DNA from: Datura wrightii
Taxonomy: Eukaryota > Streptophyta > Magnoliopsida > Solanales > Solanaceae
Assembly (NCBI GenBank): GCA_035772735.1
Contig: JASDFA010000010.1
Coordinates: 28,521,501 to 28,585,500, forward strand
Length of the DNA: 64,000 nt
Direction of reading: 5' to 3'
Below, in pieces: positions 35,729 to 44,025 of this stretch (positions are counted from its first letter, which is position 1; each line of letters begins with the position of its first letter). Under the pieces are notes generated by a model that saw nothing but the letters and a program-made list of their open reading frames with translations, was not told where the DNA came from and ran no database searches. The position numbers and the translations under genes are program-made.

Positions 35729-36976
35729 CTGGCAAGGGACAAAGAGCTGGTGGAATCTTACTTAGAGCCTGAACGTGAATTTCATAGTCAACGTAGAGAA
35801 GCTCTACAAAAGAAGCTGCAGTTGCTCAGACAATCTATTATGGAGCAGCAACATCCACCAGTTGTAAGGGCAGTGTTAGTGCCCGATGAAGCAGCAGCAA
35901 GGCCGGTTCGCGAGGTGGCAATCCCACACGCTAACAATGTACATTCTAGCATCCGCAAACCAGAGCCTGGAGGGAGGTTTGAATTAAAGCAGAATATGGT
36001 GCAACTCTTGCACACAAGCGGGCAATTTACCGGTCTCCCTCATGAAGATCCACAACAACATCTCCAAAACTTTTTGGAGATAAGTGACACTTATATACCC
36101 GCTGGAGTGTCACCTGATTATGTTCGGCTCACCTTATTTCCGTTTTCCTTACTTGGTGAAGCCAAGAGGTGGTTAAAAGCTGAACCACCCAATTCTATAT
36201 CAACGTGGGATGATCTTGCACGGAAGTTTTTGATTAGATTTTTCCCTTCTGGTAAAACAGCCAGACTTAGAAGTCAAATTCTAAGTTTTAAATAGAGGGA
36301 GGTAGAAAATCTATATCAAGCCTGGGAAAGATTTAAATCCATGTTGCGGGACTGTCCTCATCATCATCAGTCCAATGAGGTGTTGGTACACACATTTATT
36401 GAGGGTATGGAACCCCACACTAAAATTCTGTTAGATTCAGCAGCTGGAGGGCAAGCGCTGGAAAAGACTTATGAGGAGCTGTACACTTTGCTCAACCGAA
36501 TTTCACAAGGCAATCCAGAATAGAATGCAGATTCATCGAGAGGTGGAGCAAGGAAAGCAGCAGGAGTGCTTGAAGTGGATGGATTTACAGCTATCGCTGC
36601 ACAGATAGCTGCCTTGCAAAATCAGTTAAATAATCACTTCAGCAATATGAACTTGAACCAGCCTGCAGCTTCAGTCAATGCTGTCCAACAGATATGGTGT
36701 GAAGTGTGTGGTAGTAGTGAGCATTCAGCTGAATGCTGTGGTGCAAATCCTGATTCTGTTAACTTTGTGGGCAATGCACAGAGAAATCAGCAGCAGTTTG
36801 GTAGTGGCTACAACTCAAATTGGAGGAACCATCCAAATTTTTGTGGGGTAGCAACAACCAACAAGGCCAAGGTTTTGGTCAGGGTGTGCAGAGAAATCAA
36901 GGAGGGCAACAAAACTTTGAAGCTCAATTCAGAAATCACAATGCCCCTCCTCCACCACCATCACCTACCATTTAGG
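35729..36976 (+). pseudogene. gag: N1 gag, recently broken
   Basis: The frame begins LARDKELVESYL with CTG where a start codon would be expected; I infer loss of the ATG at 35729. The Gag core follows: FTGLPHEDPQQHLQNFLEI, LTLFPFSLLGEAKRWLK, FLIRFFPSGKTARL and LRDCPHHHQSNEVLV. A C-terminal CCHC-like stretch, CEVCGSSEHSAECC, lies near 36700-36735. TAG stops lie at 36293 and 36521, a one-base frameshift near 36840, and a third TAG at 36974. All other text stays readable, so the damage is young. Gag would form the particle; this copy must borrow one. Confidence 0.88.
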
Positions 36977-36978
36977 AT

Positions 36979-38121
36979 ATGTTCAAGACCATGATCGCTA
37001 ATCAGGCACAATTGCAGGCTGACTATGTTAAATTGGCAGCCGAAGTGAAGAACAATCAGTTGGCGACCAAGGCTCTTGAATATCAGTTTGGGCAATTTGC
37101 TAGTGCCCAAAATACAAGACCCAGAGGAGGACTACCTAGCGACACGGATCCTAATCCGAAGCAGGTAAATGCAGTGACCACGAGGAGTGGCTTACAGTTG
37201 AAGGAGGTGGAACCGGAAAGACCGCCTCAAATGTCAGGAGCAGCAGATGTTGAGGAGGAACAATGTTCTGATAGGGGGAAGACTAAAGAAGCAGAATCAG
37301 AAAGGCCTCCACCCCCGTTCCCTCAACGACTTAAGAAACACAAGGAGGAAGCGTGTTTCAAGAAATTCATGGAGGTTCTTAAACAGGTACATGTTAACTT
37401 ACCTCTTGTTGATGTCTTGCAGGGAGTGCCAAAGTATGCAAAATATATTAAAGACATCGTGGCTAACAAAAGTCGTTTGACTGAGTATGCCACGGTGTCT
37501 TTGACGGAGGAATGCACTTCCCGGATTCAGAATAGACTACCCACGAAACTGAAAGACCCTGGAAGTTTTACTATCCAGCTGACTATTGGGCAAAGTATTC
37601 GAGCTCGTGGATTATGCGACTTGGGGGCAAGTATAAATCGGATGCCATCTTCGGTATTCAGAAAGTTAGGTCTAGGGAGTCCTAGACCTACAACGGTAAT
37701 CTTGCAGCTAGCGGACAGGTCCTTAGCTAAGCCGGATGGCATTGTTGAGGATGTGTTAGTGCAAGTGGGCTCCCTCATTTTTCCGGTCGATTTTATTGTT
37801 CTGGACTTTGAACCAGATGCTGAAGTCCCATTTATTTTGGGACGACCCTTTTTGGCAACCGGAAAAGCATTAATTGATGTAGCTGCGGGTCAACTTACAA
37901 TGCGGGCACATGACAAGATAGAAGTGTTTGACGTGTACAAAGCACCCAAGCTCCCGATTGTAAATGAGGAAATCTCGGTGATCAATGTGATTGATCATGG
38001 GAATGTTAATATAATGAATGATTCCCGGGAGTTAACAGGAAGGCCACCAGATGAGGTTGAGCACTACTTGGGGGAGGACAAGGATCGTGAAAAATCGTCC
38101 CTCACCATAGTAGATAATTGA
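36979..38121 (+). CDS. N1 gag C-terminus and aspartic protease
   Basis: This is a 380-codon open frame continuing Gag in frame after a TAG at 36974. Residues 1-170 are hydrophilic linker text including VNAVTTRSGLQLKEV and a PPPPFPQRLKK motif, common just before the protease in Athila/Tat elements. The retropepsin region (about 37540-37900) has LCDLGASINRMPSSVF, with Asp kept in the DLGAS active-site variant, then VDFIVLDFEPDAEVPFILG and GRPFLATGKALIDV. The frame ends TGA just before the double hairpin. No RT follows. The protease may still be active if expressed, but upstream stops block translation. Confidence 0.85.
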   Translation: MFKTMIANQAQLQADYVKLAAEVKNNQLATKALEYQFGQFASAQNTRPRGGLPSDTDPNPKQVNAVTTRSGLQLKEVEPERPPQMSGAADVEEEQCSDRGKTKEAESERPPPPFPQRLKKHKEEACFKKFMEVLKQVHVNLPLVDVLQGVPKYAKYIKDIVANKSRLTEYATVSLTEECTSRIQNRLPTKLKDPGSFTIQLTIGQSIRARGLCDLGASINRMPSSVFRKLGLGSPRPTTVILQLADRSLAKPDGIVEDVLVQVGSLIFPVDFIVLDFEPDAEVPFILGRPFLATGKALIDVAAGQLTMRAHDKIEVFDVYKAPKLPIVNEEISVINVIDHGNVNIMNDSRELTGRPPDEVEHYLGEDKDREKSSLTIVDN

Positions 38122-38131
38122 GCATAACGGA

Positions 38132-38179
38132 CGTCGAGCCGCGACGGTAAACTAGGTGCTGCATGGGAGGCAACCCGTG
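38132..38179 (+). other. N1 double-hairpin motif
   Basis: It lies 11 bases after the protease stop. Hairpin 1 is cgtcg-agccg-cgacg (38132-38146), the linker is 'gtaaactaggtgctg', and hairpin 2 is catggg-aggcaa-cccgtg (38162-38179, one T-G pair). The same pair of hairpins occurs in N2, N3 and N5. Confidence 0.75.
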
Positions 38180-38399
38180 AAAAATATTTTCTTTCTTTCT
38201 TTTCTTAGTGTAACTAATTTTTATTTTTATTTTTCTTTTCTTGATTAGGTTTACATTCTTGTTTTAGTTAATATTTTTCATTTTAGTTAGGGAAATCTAT
38301 TAATCTAACCAATTTTGTTTGGTGAGGTGATTTTCAGGTCTAACGGAGAGAAATATACATGGAATTGGGAAGAATAAGGCAAGGTATGAAAAAATTAAT
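38180..38399 (+). other. N1 AT-rich spacer
   Basis: A T-rich stretch between the double hairpin and the promoter-like repeats. No coding frame or motif is seen. Confidence 0.5.
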
Positions 38400-38773
38400 T
38401 TAACTGAAGAAACAGTGCACTGGCGCGTTGGCTCCGTGTCATGGAGGAAGGGCTCCGCGTTACCCTCCGTGACACGTTGAAGGCAAAATCCTGATTTTTT
38501 TAAAATTTCCAGTAAGCCAACACGTTGGCTCCGTGTCACGGAGGAGGGGCTCCGCGTTACCCTCCGTGACACGTTGCCTTATATTTGGTGCCGGGTCACA
38601 CCGGGTTGCCGGGTGACCCGCGTGTTTTTCTTTAAATTAACCCCGATTTTGCCCAATTTTTCCCCATTTCTTCTACTCTCCGCGACCAAAACACCCAAAT
38701 CCCCCTCCCCAACCAACGTGCCACGCTATTTGGCAAGGAATACGTCAAGTTTCTTCGGTTCCTCAACTCAAAG
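38400..38773 (+). promoter_or_regulatory. N1 candidate internal promoter and ORF2 leader
   Basis: Two tandem copies of the LTR U3 palindrome module lie at 38430-38479 and 38526-38578. Each has ctccgtgtcacggagg (the first copy with one change), then ctccgcgttaccctccg and tgacacgttg, matching 34581-34628 in the LTR. A weak TATA-like 'cttatatttgg' at 38578-38588 follows, then a C-rich leader running into a splice donor at 38774. I infer a second promoter for ORF2. A short open frame overlapping it (38574-38837) is not conserved in N2. Confidence 0.55.
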
Positions 38774-39464
38774 GTATGTTTTCCTCGTTCCTCTCAAATT
38801 TTTGGCGATTTTAGTCGAATTCGGGCATGTGAGGTGAGATATATCACCCCAAGTAGCAATTTAACATGATGTTGAGTTATTTGTGATTGATATATGTTCG
38901 GATTGTTGTAATTAGCGGTTGAACTTGTCGATTACGTGAATAATTCGGATTTGAGTGAAAAATTGCATTCTAGGGCTTGCGTTATTGAATTTGACTTGGG
39001 CAACTTGATAATTTGATGAATTCAATGCCGGGGTGTGGTTGTAAATTGAGATAAGTCGAGGTAAATATTGTGTGAATGTTATAGGAAGATGAATTCTCGA
39101 ATTGTTGGGGAAAATGCGAAAATTGTGTAAATTGGTTTGATTATTTGGATTCGATTGTATATGGAATGTTTTTATTTGTTGTTTTTATTGCTTGTGCGAT
39201 GGTTGAATTGCTAGAGATAGTAGGATTGGGATTAGCTGTATGAAGTCTGAGTAGTACGCTAACCGTTATGCTGTCGAAATTTTTTGTGAACGCACTAAGC
39301 ATAAAGTGTATACTTGTTGTCTTTGGTGTAAATAGAGTTATCCTTGCCGTAGTTTTGTAAAAGTAGCTAAGGCCTAAGTGTGGGGTAAACGTTGTGTAAC
39401 CCGACCTTAGCCTAAGTTAACATCTTTATAGCTTAACTTTGTGCTTGTTAATTTATATTGACAG
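38774..39464 (+). other. N1 candidate intron upstream of ORF2
   Basis: Donor 'caaag|gtatgtttt' and acceptor 'tatattgacag|gtaca' enclose 691 T-rich bases with no open frame. The acceptor is five bases before the ORF2 ATG. N2 has a 728-base counterpart in the same place. A polypurine-like site (39373-39390) lies inside. Confidence 0.6.
39373..39390 (+). other. Polypurine-tract-like site inside N1
   Basis: 'cctaagtgtggggtaaac' repeats the core aagtgtggggt of the tract that precedes the 3' LTR. Confidence 0.5.
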
Positions 39465-39469
39465 GTACA

Positions 39470-40690
39470 ATGGCTAGTAGACAGGATAAGGGCAAGGGTG
39501 CTTCTACCTCAGGCACCGGCAGAAAAAGAATGAGATTGGGCACCGCAGTCCCAGCTGCACCAGCTGTTCCGCGCGGCCAACGCCGCCAATACGGAACAAG
39601 GTGGGTAACTGAGGAAGGAAAGAAATGGTATGCTAAGCATAAGGAGAGCAAGTACTTCCCGGAGGAACATATTGCACGGGAACCACTAGCACAGGAGTTC
39701 CCCCGTATTGTGCAAAGGATTGAAGCAGCTGGGCTCAGCTTTATTTTTCAGGAGCCCAAAGAGTGCAACCTTCATTTGGTCCGAGAGTTCTACGCAAATT
39801 GGAACCCGGCCATCAGAAGCCACACAATAAAAATCAGAGGGCAGATTGTCACTCTGGAACCCCAGCAATTTAATGCCATCGTTGGAGTGCGGGACACAGA
39901 CGCCCATGTTCTCCGCCAGCTAAACATCACCCCACCATACGCCGACATCAGACATACGTTGTGTGGGGCTCGATCCACAGCCCGATGGAGTAGACATAAG
40001 GAGAGGGGTTACCACCAGACTCTGCCTTATTCGCAGATGAACAGGGAGGCTAGAATATGGCTGAAAATTGTATGTTCGTGCTTGGTCCCGGGAGTTCATA
40101 TGACGGGTGTGACCCGGGACCGTGTCTGCTTGGTGTATGCCCTTATGAAAGGGCTTGAGGTTAATGTTGGGGCGGTAATTATATCCGCCATGAAGAGAGC
40201 CAGACTACACCAGGGCCACAGATACGGGTTTGGCGGACTCATCACCACCTTCCTCCGAGGCCTCGATGTCGAGGAAGAAGCCTTGGATTACATTCCGCAG
40301 TTGGAGCGGAGGGCCCTCGATGTGACAAAAACTAAGGCCCCCAACATCACACACGGGCCAGTGCTGACTTTGGGCGAGCGACATGCTCGTGACTATCAGT
40401 ACATGGCACGTATGTTCGGCATGCAGATGCTTCAGCTACAGATTGGTGGGAGACCAGCCACCGAGGAAGAATTATGGCAGCTGGAGCTGGATTACCCATT
40501 TGGCGAGAATTCCAAAGCCTTATGCCGAGTGGGACCAGCCTTCGTGGAGCCGACTGATGAAGATGTCCCTACTGATGAGGAGACACGTCGGGAGGACTCT
40601 GATGTGGAGTCCGATGACGATGATGGAGCTGACTCAGACATGGGGGACGAGGCAGCAGCACCAGATGAAGAAGTTGAATATTTCGACTGA
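39470..40690 (+). CDS. N1 ORF2: intact plant-specific transposon protein, 406 aa
   Basis: The chosen start is ATG at 39470 (MASRQDKGKGAS), just after the predicted acceptor; the upstream in-frame codon at 39458 is TTG. A basic, low-complexity N-terminus (residues 1-45) is followed by a globular domain: ECNLHLVREFYANWN (98-112), IKIRGQIV (120-127), EARIWLKIVCSCLVPG, the region ending LEVNVGAVII, and QLQIGGRPATEEE. The tail (about 365-406) is strongly acidic. Decayed relatives in N2 and N6 share these blocks. It resembles the 'putative plant transposon protein' family. No catalytic motif or membrane segment is evident and the role is unknown. It is the only long undamaged frame in N1. Confidence 0.85.
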   Translation: MASRQDKGKGASTSGTGRKRMRLGTAVPAAPAVPRGQRRQYGTRWVTEEGKKWYAKHKESKYFPEEHIAREPLAQEFPRIVQRIEAAGLSFIFQEPKECNLHLVREFYANWNPAIRSHTIKIRGQIVTLEPQQFNAIVGVRDTDAHVLRQLNITPPYADIRHTLCGARSTARWSRHKERGYHQTLPYSQMNREARIWLKIVCSCLVPGVHMTGVTRDRVCLVYALMKGLEVNVGAVIISAMKRARLHQGHRYGFGGLITTFLRGLDVEEEALDYIPQLERRALDVTKTKAPNITHGPVLTLGERHARDYQYMARMFGMQMLQLQIGGRPATEEELWQLELDYPFGENSKALCRVGPAFVEPTDEDVPTDEETRREDSDVESDDDDGADSDMGDEAAAPDEEVEYFD

Positions 40691-40754
40691 TCAGGGAGTT
40701 CCACCACCCGAAATTTTGTTTTGTAATTTTTGTGAACACTGGGGACAGTGCTCG

Positions 40755-40773
40755 ATTTAAGTGTGGGGTGGGG
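40755..40773 (+). other. Second polypurine-like site of N1, after ORF2
   Basis: 'atttaagtgtggggtgggg' is nearly the same as the terminal tract. N2 carries the same site at the same place (22744-22761, minus strand). Confidence 0.6.
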
Positions 40774-41154
40774 AGTAGCTAGGTGCTGGGACGTAGGCTC
40801 TAATCTGCTATATGCTTTTTCCTTGGTTTGTATGTATGTTTGTGTTTTCCCTGTGGTGAACTAATTTGTGTTGTATGTGTATATATTTGTTTGTGTGGTT
40901 AATGATGTGTGTTATGAAAAGTTATGGTTGCCAGTGTAAATATTTTGTAAATATTTTTTTTTCTATCGAGATGATCGATATTTTTCAAAAATTTTCGCGA
41001 AAATATTTTGCACTTGTAAATATTTTCTTTCTATCGAAATGATCGATGTGTTGCAAAAATTTTCGGTTTTTATTTTGTTTGGGTTTCTCGAAGTTTGTTT
41101 TCGGTTCTTTTACCGAGAATAGTCCCATTGAACCGATGTCATAGTTAGTGACCG

Positions 41155-41191
41155 TTCCCTATGATGGATGGATGACGACCGTCTTAAGGGA
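41155..41191 (+). other. Conserved noncoding block in the N1 3' region
   Basis: The block contains gacgaccgtcttaaggga and upstream 'tccctatgatggatgga'. N2 has a closely matching block at 22454-22488. The ends tccct and aggga can pair. Confidence 0.65.
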
Positions 41192-42568
41192 AATATAGTC
41201 GGTAGGAGTAGGATTTTAATTTGTTTTTAATTTTTCTTTGGTGGATTGCATCAACGAACTGTAGTTGCTTTATGGTTGCAAAAATTTCGTTGCGTCTGTA
41301 ACTGATGTTCAAAATGTGAAAATGATTCGTTTGAAAGCATGCAAGTTGGTAAATATGTTGAGTACCTAGGCTGCAGAATTTGATTCAGTATGATTGAGAC
41401 TTAATTTGGAATTCATGTGATTGCCTAATTAGAGAGTCTGTGAATGCATCTTGATTCGAGCATGTGCATGAAGTGTGAAGTGAGGTATTGTTATTCCATG
41501 CCATTGTGAAGTGTCTAGAACTTGCCTGGTGTATGTACAAAATGAAATGAAGGAGGTGTAGTGTTGGAAAGGATGTAGGCATTTCTTTGTTTTTAACCGA
41601 TAGTTTCCATTTTTTTTCTTGTCAAACTCTACCTTTTTATATGTTGTATACCCTAGTCAGCCCGTTGAGCCTTTAGCCGATTTCTTTCTTTCTTTTGTCC
41701 AAAATTATATAAACCAAGCTTTATTCCTTCTTTTCATTAGCCTTAAAGTCTATACAAAACTCTTAAGCGCTTACAAAGAAAAGAAAATGTTCCCGAGGTG
41801 TCAAGGAGTGAGAAGAGTGAAAAGAAAAAGAAGAGCAGAGTGAGGAAAGAAAAGATGATGTTGAAGAGGCACTTATTATAATTAAATGATATTGAGGGTA
41901 CATGAAAACCCTTTGTTTTGTGTCGAGTGTGTTTGATGAAATGGGCAGTACGAAAGTAAACCAGCATGAATGGGAGAAAAAGAGAAAAGAGAGGAACAAT
42001 GTCCATGAGTCGATGGGAATGTGTTGAAAAGGCACTTAAGGATGGTAGAGACTATTATTGGCTAATCCAATATATATACTAGATCCATAGCCCCGTTACA
42101 ACCCATTAAAGTCCTACTTGATCCTACATTGCATTTCTTTATATTTGTGGAGTAATACACTAAGGGCAAGCCTATGGGTCACGACATGATGCATGTGAAT
42201 TCTTTTGGGAGAGAGAGTGAAATTAATTTTTATATGCCCCTACTTGCATTTTTGTGTGTTGCATGAACAAAAAGGGGAAGATTCTCTTGAGTTGTGAGGG
42301 CACATGCTTGATGAAAGATTGATTTTCGTGTTGGATTTCTTGATTAGCTGATTTGCATGAGTTTGCCGATATCGAGAGTCAATTCTTAAAGTCTAGGAAG
42401 TCTTGATGTATTAAAGGTCATTGTATTGTAAGACCAAGAATGTTTTCGTGATGATTTGCAAAAATTGAATAATCGGTATGACCGTAGCGTAAGTGGTCGC
42501 ATCATAGTGACAAAGGTTGCGATGTAATTTGCATGAGCTGTGTATGTGTTGTTCGAGGACGAACAAGG

Positions 42569-42586
42569 ATTTAAGTGTGGGGTAAG
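42569..42586 (+). other. N1 polypurine tract
   Basis: 'atttaagtgtggggtaag' directly precedes the 3' LTR start at 42587, after 'ttcgaggacgaacaagg'. Confidence 0.85.
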
Positions 42587-44025
42587 TGATCTTGGGCAGA
42601 TTTATATGCCCAAGTGATACTCAAACGTATCATTTTCGCCTTGTTTGTTGTGCAATGTGTATATATTCTCATGTAGTTGGTAATAAAATGCGAATTTATA
42701 CTAACCAACATGATTAGCATTTGTTTTGCAGGAAAATATGATTTTTAGGAGCTAAAATGCATGTTGAAACTATATCGGAGTTGGACTTGGATACGAGCGT
42801 GGAAAAGACATTGGAAAGCACAAATTATAGGGGCTCCGCGATGGAGCCGTGCCACGCTACCATCGCGGAGGCACACTGCCTGGAGAGGAAATTAAATGGC
42901 AAATTCCAGTGACGCCTCGCGACAGCTCCGTGGCACGGAGATAGGCCTCCGCGTTGGCCTCCGTGCCACGTTGAGGCTATTTTACCGGACCATGGATTTC
43001 CAGTGAAGGTCCGCGTCCACGCCGTGTCACGGAGGCAGTGCTCCGCGTTGACCTCCGTGACACGTTGCTTGTTATTCCGGGAAAAATTTCCCTCTAGTAT
43101 AAATAGCACACTTAGGTTTATTTTAAGTAGTTCAGACTTGGTGGAGCAAGGACGTGGGTTAGCAGCAGTTGAGGGACGAAAAAGCTAAGGGATTTCTTCT
43201 CTTCCTTTCTTCTTTCAATCAATTGTATGTATGATTTACACTTGTTTTAGGATGATCAATCCACAAATGAGTGGCTAATTCTCTTCCTTGCTAAGGTTTT
43301 GAACATGTGTAGTGAATTTTGATTGTAAATGATATGGTTTTCTTCTTCTTCTTTCATGTTGTTCTATTAATTCTTGTTCTTACTGCATTAGTGCTTGGCC
43401 GACATTAATGTACATCTAAAAAGTCCAATTTCACTCGAGAGAGCAAGAAATTGGAAAGTTGTGAATTAATAGGGTATTGTTCTTAACTTGATTTGGGAAA
43501 ATTGGGTTTTCATGTGCTTTCCTGATAGAAATATACTTGAAAGCCGTATTAGTCAATTTAGGAACCGGAATTGTATTGCTAGGTCGTAAATTGCATTTGA
43601 TCACAGAAATGTAGACGAATGGTTTATGATTCTTAAGTGAAATTAAATACGAGAGTTTTAATTTCTAGGCTACTGTTCTTGGCTAGCAACATGAAGAAGA
43701 GATTAACCGAATTATTATTATAATCGAATTCATTACTTGTTCTTAACCATGGCATGCTCATATCCATAGTTTAAATTCACAGTAAATAATTGTTAATAGT
43801 TTTAGTATATATATATTTTATAAACAAAAACTTATTTAACTGTTGGTTACGCTGTTGTTAGCATAATTAGAAGTAAGATAAGAATATAGTGTACTTAGGC
43901 AATTTTACTTATCCTGAGTCTCCTTGGATCGATACTTGGCTTACTTAGCCACTTTATTACTTGTTTGACCACGTGCACTTGCGTGTCGGTTTATAATATA
44001 TAATACCAACCTAAACAGCCGAACA
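42587..44025 (+). repeat. N1 3' LTR (1439 bp)
   Basis: Same length as the 5' LTR, about 20 substitutions, no indels. The palindromes, TATAAATA (43098-43105) and ends are all preserved. Followed by the duplication catgc at 44026-44030. Confidence 0.93.

Larger units (their letters stand above)
40691..42568 (+). other. N1 3' noncoding region
   Basis: About 1.9 kb without a gene. It holds a second polypurine-like site just after ORF2 (40755-40773) and a conserved block at 41155-41191. The part from about 42060 to 42230 ('acaacccattaaagtcctac', 'cacactaagggcaagcc'-like) is shared with N4 (63770-63870) and partly with N2 (21530-21560). Confidence 0.7.
34147..44025 (+). mobile_element. N1: complete non-autonomous Athila/Tat-type element (9.88 kb)
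   Basis: Two LTRs of exactly 1439 bases, a tRNA-Asp primer site, gag-protease, a double-hairpin motif, a promoter-like stretch with an intron, ORF2, a long 3' noncoding part and a polypurine tract lie in that order between catgc duplications. RT, RNase H and integrase are absent, so transposition needs proteins in trans. My base-by-base comparison finds about 20 substitutions and no indels between the LTRs (about 1.4 percent), a recent insertion. It sits inside an older Tekay-type LTR. Confidence 0.9.

Noticed and set aside
36293..36976. Programmed readthrough of UAG between gag and protease
   Set aside because: Some retroelements use one stop codon for readthrough, but three TAG codons, a frameshift and a lost start codon in N1 gag indicate decay.
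38574..38837. An 87-codon plus-strand frame between the double hairpin and ORF2 of N1
   Set aside because: It spans the proposed leader and runs across the splice donor. The collinear region of N2 encodes nothing similar, so it is probably untranslated leader.
39458..39469. An upstream start for ORF2, giving four extra residues
   Set aside because: The codon at 39458 is TTG and lies inside the proposed intron end. ATG at 39470 fits the N2 start (MAS) and the acceptor position.
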